Part shown: positions 1-6,760 of the stretch, one piece after another | Numbering within the stretch: the first letter of the stretch is position 1 | Layout of the letters: every line of letters starts with the position of its first letter | Source: an uncultured Campylobacter sp. | GTDB taxonomy: Bacteria; Campylobacterota; Campylobacteria; Campylobacterales; Campylobacteraceae | Length of the DNA: 9,803 bases | Assembly: GCA_900539255.1 (NCBI GenBank) | Contig: UQBJ01000047.1 | Location: forward strand, 1-9,803 | Reading direction: 5' to 3' | Notes under the pieces: generated by a model | Databases searched by the model: none | Told to the model about the DNA's origin: nothing | Seen by the model: the letters and a program-made list of their open reading frames with translations, nothing else | Translations under genes and position numbers: made by a program

Positions 1-430
<430 letters not shown>

Positions 431-600
431 CAGCAAGTCTTTGCGGTAGATTTTAGCAGACTTTTGCTCATTTTTTAGCATAAATTTGTCCTTTTTTTGA
501 GAGGGTTTGTTTGACTAAATTGTTTGCAAATTTTAGCCTAAAAATCCTTATGATTTTCTTAAATTTTACCCCAGCTTTTTGCCAAACAAACGCCTAAAAT
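431..600. other. AT-rich trailer region downstream of prfB, no gene seen
   Basis: This stretch separates the repetitive block from the 3' end of prfB. It contains short T-runs and ATTTTAGC words (near 468, 487 and 530) but no coding frame or RNA gene that I can support. The only structure of note is the small hairpin at 541-557. Confidence 0.5.
541..557 (-). terminator. Weak terminator-like hairpin after prfB
   Basis: AAAATC (541-546) and GATTTT (552-557) form a 6-bp stem with a 5-nt loop about 45 bp past the prfB stop. On the minus strand the stem is followed only by a short T-run that overlaps its last bases. It is AT-rich and weak, and the symmetry could be chance. Confidence 0.25.
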
Positions 601-1695
601 TCAGCTTTTAAGCGCTATTAAAACGCCTTCAATCATCTTTTTAATATCTCCGTCCAAAATGCCTTCTACATTTGTAAAGGCTTCATTTGAGCGGTTGTCT
701 TTGACTTGCTGATAAGGAAAAAGCACATAAGAGCGGATTTGATGACCCCAGCCTATGTCGCTTTTTTCGCCCGTATTTGCCGCATCTTGTTGTTTCATTC
801 TTTCTAGCTCATAAAGGCGCGAAGCAAGCATTTTCAACGCTGTGGCTTTGTTTTTGTGCTGACTTCTGTCGTTTTGACACTGCACGACAATCCCGCTTGG
901 AGCGTGAGTGATACGAACCGCACTTTCTGTTTTGTTGATATGCTGCCCGCCAGCACCACTCGCGCGGTAATAATCAAAGCGCAAATCCTTTTCTTCAAGC
1001 TCTATCTCAATGTCATCATCAAGTTCAGGGCTTACCATAACGCTTGAAAAGCTCGTGTGTCGGCGTCCTGCGCCATCAAAAGGGCTTACTCGCACAAGGC
1101 GGTGAATGCCATTTTCAGCCTTTAAGTAGCCATAAGCGTTTTCGCCCTTTACTAAAAAGCTCACATCTTTAAGCCCCGCTTCATCGCCTTCTTGAAAGTC
1201 TAGTGTTTCTACCTTAAAGCCTTCCCTTTCGCAAAAACGCAGATACATTCTGTAAAGCATACTCGCCCAGTCGTTGCTCTCAGTCCCCCCAGCTCCCGGG
1301 TGAATGCTCACAATGGCGTTTTTGCCGTCATTTTCGCCCGATAAAAGCATAGAAATTTCAAGGCTAGTAATGGTGTCTTCAAGCTTTTGCGCATCATCAA
1401 AAAGCGCGTTTATCGTTTCAAGGTCGTTTTCGCTATTTGCCAGCTCAAAAAGCTCGCTTGCATCGTTTATAGCGGCAAGTGCGTTTTCATAGTTTTTCAG
1501 CAAGGCTGAAATTTTAGCCTTTTCCTTGCCGATGATGCCCGCTTTTTGTATGTCTTGCCAAAAATCAGGCGCATTTTCCGTGCGCTCTATCTCATCAAGC
1601 CGAGCCTTAATCTCTTGCGGTTTGATGATAGAAGCGACATTTGCCACTTTGTTTTTTAGAGCCTTTAACAGCTCGCTGTATTCGTAAGTATCCAT
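601..1695 (-). CDS. prfB: Peptide chain release factor 2 (RF2)
   Basis: RF2 recognises UGA and UAA in the ribosomal A site and triggers hydrolysis of peptidyl-tRNA in the cytoplasm. Taking the ATG at 1693-1695 gives a 364-residue protein beginning MDTYEYSELL, the usual RF2 length. Visible motifs are the stop-codon tripeptide SPF at residues 204-206, which marks RF2 rather than RF1 (PxT), and the catalytic GGQ at 249-251 within RASGAGGQHINKTESAV. The frame is uninterrupted: there is no in-frame UGA near codon 26 and hence no programmed +1 frameshift of the E. coli kind, as I recall is normal for Campylobacterota. The frame extends 14 codons upstream to 1737, but that would begin inside the likely promoter and lacks RF2 similarity. 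The Shine-Dalgarno before 1695 is poor. The gene is divergent from rimO. Confidence 0.97.
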   Translation of the reverse strand: MDTYEYSELLKALKNKVANVASIIKPQEIKARLDEIERTENAPDFWQDIQKAGIIGKEKAKISALLKNYENALAAINDASELFELANSENDLETINALFDDAQKLEDTITSLEISMLLSGENDGKNAIVSIHPGAGGTESNDWASMLYRMYLRFCEREGFKVETLDFQEGDEAGLKDVSFLVKGENAYGYLKAENGIHRLVRVSPFDGAGRRHTSFSSVMVSPELDDDIEIELEEKDLRFDYYRASGAGGQHINKTESAVRITHAPSGIVVQCQNDRSQHKNKATALKMLASRLYELERMKQQDAANTGEKSDIGWGHQIRSYVLFPYQQVKDNRSNEAFTNVEGILDGDIKKMIEGVLIALKS

Positions 1696-1712
1696 AAAAA
1701 TTCGCTTTTTTG

Positions 1713-1721
1713 TGATATAAT
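1713..1721 (+). promoter_or_regulatory. Extended -10 promoter of rimO-tilS
   Basis: TGATATAAT gives a perfect TATAAT (1716-1721) with the TGn extension, 49 nt upstream of the rimO ATG. Initiation would be near 1728. There is no clear -35, as is typical of Campylobacter sigma-70 promoters. Confidence 0.7.
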
Positions 1722-1727
1722 TTTGAA

Positions 1728-1736
1728 ATTGTAGCA
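1728..1736 (-). promoter_or_regulatory. Extended -10 promoter of prfB
   Basis: On the minus strand this reads TGCTACAAT, one base off TATAAT and with the TGn extension, 32 nt upstream of the prfB ATG. Initiation would be near 1721, inside the opposing rimO -10 box, so the two promoters probably exclude each other. Confidence 0.6.
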
Positions 1737-1770
1737 AATTTAAATTTCAAAAAGCTAACAAGGATAATTT

Positions 1771-3081
1771 ATGTCAAAACTTTATTTGCACTCACTTGGG
1801 TGCAACAAAAACTTAGTCGATAGCGAGATAATGTTAGGACGCCTTGAAAACTACGACATTGTGAGCGAACCAAGTAGTGCTGATGTGCTTATAGTAAATA
1901 CTTGCGGCTTTATCAAAAGCGCAAAAGAAGAAAGCATAAAAAGCATTTTAAACCTGCACGAACAGCGTAAAAAAGGCTCTTTGCTCGTAGTAACGGGCTG
2001 TTTGATGCAGCGTTATAAAGATGAGCTTGTAAAAGCCTTGCCAGAAGTTGATTTATTCACAGGCACAAGCGACTTTGAGCGCATTGATGAGCTGATTTTA
2101 AAGCGGACAAATTTGTTTTCAAATTCAGCGTATTTGCAAGGCGAAAACACGAAAAGAATCATCACAAATTCAAATTTTCACGCCTTTGTGAAAATCGCTG
2201 AGGGTTGCAATCAACACTGCTCTTTTTGCGCCATACCAAATTTTAAGGGCAGATTGCGCTCTCGCCCACTTAAAAGCATAATCAAAGAAGTGCAAAACCT
2301 TGTGGCACAGGGCTTTTTTGACTTTTCTTTCATCGCCCAAGATACAAGCTCTTATTTGCTTGATGAGGGGCAAAAGGACGGACTCATCGAGCTTATAAGC
2401 GAAGTTGAGCGCATAAAAGGCGTGCGTGCGGCTAGGATTTTGTATCTTTATCCCACCAGCGTGAGCCTTGCGCTTATCGAAAAAATCATCGCCTCAAAGG
2501 TTTTTGTCAATTATTTTGATATGCCCTTGCAACACATCAGCGACAAAATGCTTTCTTTGATGAAACGCGGAGCGAACAAGGCGCGTTTGATAGAGCTTTT
2601 AAATTTAATGCGAAATGCTGATGAGAGCTTTTTACGCACGGGCTTTATCGTAGGACACCCACACGAAAGCGAGGCTGAATTTAACGAGCTTTGCGAGTTT
2701 ATAAGGGGCTTTGACTTTGATAGAATCAGCATTTTTGGCTACTCCAAAGAAGAGGACACAAAGGCTTATGAAATGCCCCAAATTCCACAAAAAACCATAA
2801 ATTTACGCCTAAAACACATAGAAAAAATCGTGGATTTTAAGATAGAAAAAAGCTTTGAAAAAGAGCTTGGCAAGGTGCGAGAAGTAGTTTGCATGGGCAA
2901 AAGCAGCGAGGGAGAGTTTTTCATCGGAGGCAAGGATTTGCGCTGGGACAGGGACATAGACGGAGAAATTCTCATCAACGAAAGTAAATGCGGAGCTTTA
3001 AAACAGGGCAAAATTTATGAATGTCTCATCACCCAAAGCGTGGATAAAAAGCTCATCGCCACAGCATTAAGGCAAATTTGA
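1771..3081 (+). CDS. rimO: Ribosomal protein S12 methylthiotransferase RimO
   Basis: RimO is a radical-SAM enzyme that adds a methylthio group to a conserved aspartate of ribosomal protein S12. The 436-residue length fits the family. Domains in order: an N-terminal UPF0004/MTTase domain (about 1-125) whose second iron-sulfur cluster is held by C11, C45 and C77, with the hallmark HSLGCNKNLVDSE; a radical-SAM core (about 135-355) with CxxxCxxC at C146, C150 and C153; and a C-terminal TRAM domain (about 365-433). The HSLGCNKN start and the IVGHPHESEAEF segment favour RimO over the tRNA enzyme MiaB. AAGGA at 1760-1764 supports the ATG at 1771. Its stop TGA shares an A with the next start (TGATG), implying translational coupling with tilS. 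Confidence 0.96.
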   Translation: MSKLYLHSLGCNKNLVDSEIMLGRLENYDIVSEPSSADVLIVNTCGFIKSAKEESIKSILNLHEQRKKGSLLVVTGCLMQRYKDELVKALPEVDLFTGTSDFERIDELILKRTNLFSNSAYLQGENTKRIITNSNFHAFVKIAEGCNQHCSFCAIPNFKGRLRSRPLKSIIKEVQNLVAQGFFDFSFIAQDTSSYLLDEGQKDGLIELISEVERIKGVRAARILYLYPTSVSLALIEKIIASKVFVNYFDMPLQHISDKMLSLMKRGANKARLIELLNLMRNADESFLRTGFIVGHPHESEAEFNELCEFIRGFDFDRISIFGYSKEEDTKAYEMPQIPQKTINLRLKHIEKIVDFKIEKSFEKELGKVREVVCMGKSSEGEFFIGGKDLRWDRDIDGEILINESKCGALKQGKIYECLITQSVDKKLIATALRQI

Positions 3082-4109
3082 TGAAAAAAAATTCAAAGCA
3101 AAATAGCCCAAATTCACACGAAAATTCAAGCGGACTTAAATTTAATGATGAAACATTAAGCCTTTTAAAAAAGGGCAAAAATTTGCTCGCTTTTTCTTAC
3201 GGGAGCGACAGCACAGCACTTTTTCACGCCCTTGTAAAAATGGGCGTTTGTTTTGATTTAGCGATGATAAATTACAAAATGCGTGCACAAAGTGATGAAG
3301 AAGAACGCTCGGCTAGGGTTTTGGCGCGTGAGTTTGACAAAAAAATTTTCATCAAATGCGCCCCAAAATTTGACAAAGATTTTCAGCACCAAGCCCGTGC
3401 CTTTCGCTATGAATTTTTTGACGCACTTTGTGCTGAATTTGGCTACACAAACTTGCTTGTGGCTCATCATTTAAACGATAAATTTGAGTGGTTTTTAAGG
3501 CAGTTTGGGCGCGGGGCGGGTTTTGTGGAGCTTTTGGGAATGAAAGAATGCGAAAAAAGGGCGAATTTTACGCTTATCCGCCCGCTTTTAAACACGCCAA
3601 AGGCTGAAATTTTAGCCTTTTTAGAGAAAAATCAAATCAAATTTTTTAACGATGAGAGCAATGAAGATGAAAAATACGAGCGAAACTTTATCCGCAAGCA
3701 TTTTGCCACGCCTTTTTTGCAGCGTTTTGGTGCGGGGGTGAAAAAAAGTTTTGCCTACCTTGAAAAAGACACGCAAGGCTTGTGCGCGGGCGAAATAGCT
3801 GAATTTAAGGGCATTTTGCTGTGCGCGAAAAACGAAAGTCTCATCGCCAAAGCCATCAAGCAAAAGGGCGTGGTGCTGAGCGCAAAGCAAAGAAAAGAGA
3901 TGATGAAAGGCGATAGCGTGGTGTCTGGGCGCATAGGCGTTGTTTTTATGGGCGAAAGGGCTTTGATTTTTGAGTATGAAAAATGCGAAAAAATCCCCAA
4001 AAAATTTAAAGAAAACTACCGCAAAGCAAGGATAGCAAAACTTTTGCGCCCTTATTTGTATAATCACAACATAGCTGAGAAAAATTTGCTTGAATTTTTA
4101 GCCTTTTAA
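3081..4109 (+). CDS. tilS: tRNA(Ile)-lysidine synthase TilS
   Basis: TilS uses ATP and lysine to convert C34 of the CAU-anticodon tRNA-Ile to lysidine, switching it from Met to Ile identity so that AUA codons are read. The ATG at 3081 gives 342 residues; a TTG one codon earlier is open but less likely. The PP-loop nucleotide site reads SYGSDS (39-44), with Tyr where many homologues have Gly. HHLNDKFEWFLRQFGRG (129-145) and RPLLNTPKAEILAFL (167-181), with DESN and RNFIR (191-205), are the other family blocks. The protein is shorter than E. coli TilS (about 430), so the C-terminal tRNA-binding part is reduced. The start overlaps the rimO stop by one base, with AAGG nearby at 3069-3072. TilS is normally essential. 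Confidence 0.93.
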   Translation: MKKNSKQNSPNSHENSSGLKFNDETLSLLKKGKNLLAFSYGSDSTALFHALVKMGVCFDLAMINYKMRAQSDEEERSARVLAREFDKKIFIKCAPKFDKDFQHQARAFRYEFFDALCAEFGYTNLLVAHHLNDKFEWFLRQFGRGAGFVELLGMKECEKRANFTLIRPLLNTPKAEILAFLEKNQIKFFNDESNEDEKYERNFIRKHFATPFLQRFGAGVKKSFAYLEKDTQGLCAGEIAEFKGILLCAKNESLIAKAIKQKGVVLSAKQRKEMMKGDSVVSGRIGVVFMGERALIFEYEKCEKIPKKFKENYRKARIAKLLRPYLYNHNIAEKNLLEFLAF

Positions 4110-4314
4110 CGCTTAAATTGAGCCCCTTGCTTAATGATAGCTTGCTGATGAGCTTTGCAAATGCTTACTCCAAAACCAAAGTCAAATTCCACTAAAACTT
4201 GCGCTGTTAAGGCGCAAATTCACAGCCTTAAACCCACAAAATAGCTTTAAAATTTAAATTTTAGTCAAAATTTATAAAAAAATCCTAAAAATTTGGAATT
4301 TTTTAAGTTTATTT
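4110..4314. other. Gap between tilS and rpmB with three short inverted repeats
   Basis: No gene is evident. The gap holds a 6-bp stem TTGCGC/GCGCAA (4199-4217, 7-nt loop, no T-run), a perfect 16-bp palindrome TAAAATTTAAATTTTA (4248-4263), and AAAAATT/AATTTTT around TGG (4287-4303) where the rpmB -35 region would lie. The last two are AT-only or nearly so and could arise by chance; they may also act as an UP-like or operator element. No convincing tilS terminator was found. Confidence 0.5.
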
Positions 4315-4323
4315 TGCTAAAAT
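4315..4323 (+). promoter_or_regulatory. Extended -10 promoter of rpmB
   Basis: TGCTAAAAT, with TG at 4315-4316 and hexamer TAAAAT at 4318-4323, lies 31 nt before the rpmB ATG. The upstream DNA is strongly A/T periodic, as in other Campylobacter promoters that lack a -35. Confidence 0.65.
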
Positions 4324-4354
4324 ATGCGTTTTATTTTAAAGTAAAGGAAAAACG

Positions 4355-4546
4355 ATGTCAAGAGTTTGTCAAATCACGGGCAAAGCCCCTATGGTAGGCA
4401 ACAATGTCAGCCACGCCAACAACAAAACCAAAAAGCGATTTTTGCCAAATCTGCGCACCGTGCGCATCAAACTTGAAGACGGCACGAGCAAGAAAATCAA
4501 AATCGCCGCTTCGACTTTGCGCACGATTCGCAAGAATTCCCGCTAA
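4355..4546 (+). CDS. rpmB: 50S ribosomal protein bL28
   Basis: L28 is a small basic protein of the large ribosomal subunit. The 63 residues cover the family in full, with the signatures CQITGKAPMVGNNVSHANNKTK near the start, FLPNLRTVR in the middle and ASTLRTIRK at the end. Only one cysteine (C5) is present, so this is not the four-cysteine zinc-ribbon form. AAAGGA (4343-4348) is well placed before the ATG. The gene looks monocistronic: it has its own promoter and a terminator-like structure follows. The match to the C. jejuni protein, from memory, is closer than to H. pylori. Confidence 0.97.
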   Translation: MSRVCQITGKAPMVGNNVSHANNKTKKRFLPNLRTVRIKLEDGTSKKIKIAASTLRTIRKNSR

Positions 4547-4558
4547 ATGTGAATTTTT

Positions 4559-4610
4559 AGCGCAAAATTCAAGCCTTACGAGCTGAATTTTCGCTGAAAA
4601 TTGTATTTTT
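4559..4610 (+). terminator. Terminator-like structure after rpmB with two alternative hairpins
   Basis: AGCG (4559-4562) plus AAAATTCA (4564-4571) pair with TGAATTTT (4584-4591) plus CGCT (4592-4595), giving 12 bp with one bulged C and a 12-nt loop. A second, perfect 7-bp hairpin, AATTTTC/GAAAATT with loop GCT (4586-4602), overlaps its 3' arm and is followed by a T-run at 4606-4610. Both cannot form at once. The stem is AT-rich, so strength is uncertain. Confidence 0.5.
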
Positions 4611-4665
4611 GCAAATTTTGTGCGAGAAATTTAAGATTTTTAGCCCTTTTTTTGCAAAAATTCGT

Positions 4666-4671
4666 TATAAT
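4666..4671 (+). promoter_or_regulatory. -10 box of the YdcH-chemoreceptor operon
   Basis: A perfect TATAAT lies 29 nt before the ATG at 4701. There is no TGn extension here, unlike the other promoters in the window. T-rich DNA precedes it. Confidence 0.6.
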
Positions 4672-4700
4672 TTTACAAATTTTTTCGCAAAGGACGAGTT

Positions 4701-4919
4701 ATGTGGCACGAGTATAGAGAGTTGATGACCGAGCTGAAAGGCAAGGACGGGCGTTTTGACAGCTTGTTTGAAAAGCACAACGAGCTTGATGACAAGATAA
4801 AAGACGCTGAGGCGGGGCGAATTCGCCTTGACAGCCTTGAAATTTCAAGGCTTAAAAAAGAAAAATTACAAGTTAAAGAGGAGCTAGGGCAGTATCTGGC
4901 TAGCTACTCCAAAGAATAG
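4701..4919 (+). CDS. Small YdcH-family (DUF465) coiled-coil protein
   Basis: A 72-residue, highly charged protein without membrane segment or signal peptide. The sequence WHEYRELMTELK, then LFEKHNELDDKIKDAE, then ISRLKKEKLQVKEELGQYL fits the DUF465/YdcH family: short helical hairpins whose biochemical role is not established. Residues 15-70 are predicted by eye to be continuous helix, with a heptad-like pattern of Leu and Ile. AAAGGA (4689-4694) supports the ATG. The stop overlaps the strong ribosome site of the next gene, so the two are co-transcribed and probably translationally coupled. From memory, C. jejuni also carries a small gene between rpmB and a cytosolic receptor gene. A link to the receptor is inference from position only. 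Confidence 0.88.
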   Translation: MWHEYRELMTELKGKDGRFDSLFEKHNELDDKIKDAEAGRIRLDSLEISRLKKEKLQVKEELGQYLASYSKE

Positions 4920-4923
4920 GAGG
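4918..4923 (+). promoter_or_regulatory. Strong ribosome binding site selecting the GTG start at 4930
   Basis: AGGAGG overlaps the TAG stop of the upstream small gene and sits 6 nt before GTG 4930. It is the best Shine-Dalgarno in the window and fixes the receptor start at GTG rather than a downstream ATG. Confidence 0.8.
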
Positions 4924-4929
4924 CAAATC

Positions 4930-6060
4930 GTGTTTGGTTCAAAAGACAACGCAGAAACTTCTGGCAGCAGTCAAGAAATTCAGGTGCTTAAAGAGCAAAT
5001 TGCTCGTTTGAGTAGCGAAAATTCAGCACTCAAAGAGCAGCTTGCAAACCAAGATAAAGGACAAGGCGGCGGTAGCTTGCAAAAGAATTTAAGCCCAGTG
5101 CTTTTAGACGGCACTCTTGAAGATGTCGTTGCCGTGCAAAACGATATGAACGACAATGTCTTAAAGGCAGAAAATATCGCTAAAATCGCAAACGCAGCCG
5201 TTCAGTCTATGAGCGAGCTTGGTGAAATAACAGACTCCATCACTTCGTCCTTAAACGACATAATGGAAAGCGCGAACAAATCCCGCGACACGGCGACAGT
5301 GCTTCACAAAAGTGTCGATGATATCTCAAATGTCATTGAGTTGATTAAGGCGGTGTCTGACCAAATCAACCTTCTAGCACTCAACGCCGCTATCGAAGCG
5401 GCTCGTGCGGGCGAACACGGACGAGGCTTTGCTGTCGTGGCTGATGAGGTGCGAAAACTTGCTGAAAAAACCCAAAAAGCCACTTCTGAGGTAGAGATGA
5501 ATATCAACTTGTTAAAGCAAAACGCAAACGAAATGTTTACCCAAAGCGAGCAGGTAGAAAAAGTCTCCACAGACAGCAGTGCGCATATCACGCGCTTTAC
5601 CGAGCAGTTTGACAAGTTACGCGAGCAAGCCCACGCAAGCAGTGCAAATTCAGCCGCTATCGTCTCAGAAACCTTTGTATCCTTAGTAAAGCTCGACCAT
5701 GTCGTCTTTAAGCTCAACGGCTACAAAGAGATTTTCGCGCATTCTGGCAAAAAACTCAGCGACCAGTTTAATTGCCGCTTAGGCAAATGGGTAGCAGGAG
5801 ACGGCAGAAAGCGTTTTGGCACAAATGTAATGTTCCCGCAAATCAACGACCCGCACCAAAGAGTGCACGAAAATATGAATGAAGCTATTGAGCTTTCAGC
5901 TAGACACGATGAAAGCTATTATGATAAAATCGTCTCTTGCTGCCAAAATGCTGAGGGCGGTTCAAGGCAACTCTTTGAGGTGTTCAAAGAGATGATAGCC
6001 ATTTCTCGCAACAACAACGAAATGCTCGCCCAAACCTTTGACGAAACCCCAGCGCAATAG
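4930..6060 (+). CDS. Cytosolic chemoreceptor (MCP) with C-terminal CZB zinc-binding domain, TlpD-like
   Basis: A 376-residue methyl-accepting chemotaxis protein with no transmembrane segment, so it is a soluble receptor signalling through CheW/CheA. A short predicted coiled coil (about 15-40) is followed by a linker and the signalling hairpin, whose tip is the near-invariant stretch from about 147 to 181 (NLLALNAAIEAARAGEHGRG, then FAVVADEVRKLAEKTQ). The C-terminal CZB domain (about 254-360) shows the expected zinc ligands H257 (LDHVVF), C282 (NCRLGKW), H309 and H313 (HQRVH). H. pylori TlpD has the same plan, and its CZB cysteine is reported to sense oxidants such as hypochlorous acid. Unusual points are the lack of a PAS-like N-terminal sensor and an extra CC pair at 337-338. 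No C-terminal CheR-docking pentapeptide is evident. The GTG start is set by AGGAGG. Confidence 0.93.
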   Translation: MFGSKDNAETSGSSQEIQVLKEQIARLSSENSALKEQLANQDKGQGGGSLQKNLSPVLLDGTLEDVVAVQNDMNDNVLKAENIAKIANAAVQSMSELGEITDSITSSLNDIMESANKSRDTATVLHKSVDDISNVIELIKAVSDQINLLALNAAIEAARAGEHGRGFAVVADEVRKLAEKTQKATSEVEMNINLLKQNANEMFTQSEQVEKVSTDSSAHITRFTEQFDKLREQAHASSANSAAIVSETFVSLVKLDHVVFKLNGYKEIFAHSGKKLSDQFNCRLGKWVAGDGRKRFGTNVMFPQINDPHQRVHENMNEAIELSARHDESYYDKIVSCCQNAEGGSRQLFEVFKEMIAISRNNNEMLAQTFDETPAQ

Positions 6061-6062
6061 TA

Positions 6063-6656
6063 TCAAAGCCCATATTTTTGGGCTTTGTGCCTCATAAACC
6101 AAAGATAAGCGAATTCAAAACTCGCCGCGTGTATGACTTTTTTGCTGAATTTTTCAAATTCAGCCACTTTGACAAAAACGCTTTCTATTTCCTCGTCATC
6201 GACACCGCCGCCCTTGCCCCTTTTATCACTCTCATCAACTTCGCCGTAAAAAAGGCTTTGCTTGCTCGCGCCTGAGCCAAAACCGCTGTAAAATTCGCCG
6301 ATTTTTTCAAGGTGCTTTGGCAGGTAGCCAAGCTCTTCAAGGCACTCTTCTTTTGCTATATCCTCAACGCTTAAATTCTTATCCACAAGCCCAGAGCAAA
6401 GCTCGACAGAGTATCCTAGCTCGCTTTTGGGCAAAGAGATATTGTTGCGCATTTGATAGTCCCACAAAGGAATGCGAAATTGTCGCACAAAAATAAAGCT
6501 CTGCCGCTCTTTGTGATAAAGCAGCACGCTCACGCTATCTAAGCTTTCGATGAAGTCCCACGAGTGCTTTTTGCCGCCCTTTTCATAGGTATAACGCTTT
6601 GCCTTAATGTAAATCGAGCCTTTAAATTCCTCTTGTTTGAGCGTTTTGGTGTCCAT
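6063..6656 (-). CDS. NUDIX hydrolase, UDP/ADP-sugar diphosphatase type
   Basis: A 197-residue NUDIX-fold protein, probably splitting a nucleoside-diphosphate sugar into NMP and sugar phosphate with Mg2+. The NUDIX box spans about 89-111, GLVDKNLSVEDIAKEECLEE then LGY. The metal-binding glutamates of the REXXEE core are present (E104, E107, E108), but the first box glutamate is Leu and the usual Arg is Glu. The GLVDK, LSxED, KE and EELGY pattern resembles the UDP-glucose diphosphatase NUDT14 and ADP-ribose diphosphatase relatives more than MutT. Substrate is inferred. The start has AAGGGG a few bases upstream. The gene converges on the receptor gene with 2 bp between stops, and a palindrome covers its last codons. 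Confidence 0.85.
   Translation of the reverse strand: MDTKTLKQEEFKGSIYIKAKRYTYEKGGKKHSWDFIESLDSVSVLLYHKERQSFIFVRQFRIPLWDYQMRNNISLPKSELGYSVELCSGLVDKNLSVEDIAKEECLEELGYLPKHLEKIGEFYSGFGSGASKQSLFYGEVDESDKRGKGGGVDDEEIESVFVKVAEFEKFSKKVIHAASFEFAYLWFMRHKAQKYGL
6064..6087. terminator. Symmetrical hairpin at the convergent gene junction
   Basis: CAAAGCCC (6064-6071) and GGGCTTTG (6080-6087) form a perfect 8-bp stem with an 8-nt loop. It begins just past the receptor stop and lies within the last codons of the NUDIX gene (A-Q-K-Y-G-L). It could stop transcription in both directions, but neither side has a proper T-run, so it may instead be an RNA 3'-end stabiliser. Confidence 0.45.
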
Positions 6657-6687
6657 TTTTGCCCCTTAAATTTGCAAATTTTCGCTC

Positions 6688-6696
6688 ATTATAGCA
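6688..6696 (-). promoter_or_regulatory. Extended -10 promoter of the NUDIX gene
   Basis: On the minus strand this reads TGCTATAAT, a perfect extended -10, with the hexamer at 6693-6688 and about 31 nt to the ATG at 6656. It lies between the NUDIX gene and the upstream same-strand gene, so the NUDIX gene need not depend on read-through. Confidence 0.7.
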
Positions 6697-6741
6697 AAAA
6701 AGCGTGATGAAATGGGGTGAGGTTTTGCCCGCCCTTGCGAA

Positions 6742-6747
6742 ATTATA
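6742..6747 (-). promoter_or_regulatory. Possible second upstream -10 box for the NUDIX gene
   Basis: A perfect minus-strand TATAAT about 50 bp upstream of the extended -10 and just past the stop of the preceding gene. It has no TGn extension, so it is the weaker candidate. Confidence 0.3.
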
Positions 6748-6760
6748 CTGCTTGTGAATT

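Noticed and set aside
1600..1640. Programmed +1 frameshift in prfB
   Set aside because: The reading frame is continuous through the region where other bacteria have an in-frame UGA.
1696..1737. 14-codon N-terminal extension of prfB
   Set aside because: It would begin within the probable prfB promoter, and RF2 homologues start at the MDxYE position.
3078..3080. TTG start of tilS one codon upstream
   Set aside because: The adjacent ATG at 3081, sharing a base with the rimO stop, is the normal coupled start.
3621..4067. 148-residue minus-strand open frame opposite tilS
   Set aside because: It is an antisense shadow of a gene with clear TilS motifs; low-complexity Phe/His-rich translation.
4199..4217. 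Terminator for tilS
   Set aside because: The 6-bp TTGCGC/GCGCAA stem has no following T-run and lies about 90 bp past the stop.
5304..5717. 137-residue minus-strand open frame opposite the chemoreceptor
   Set aside because: It is an antisense shadow of the conserved MCP signalling domain.
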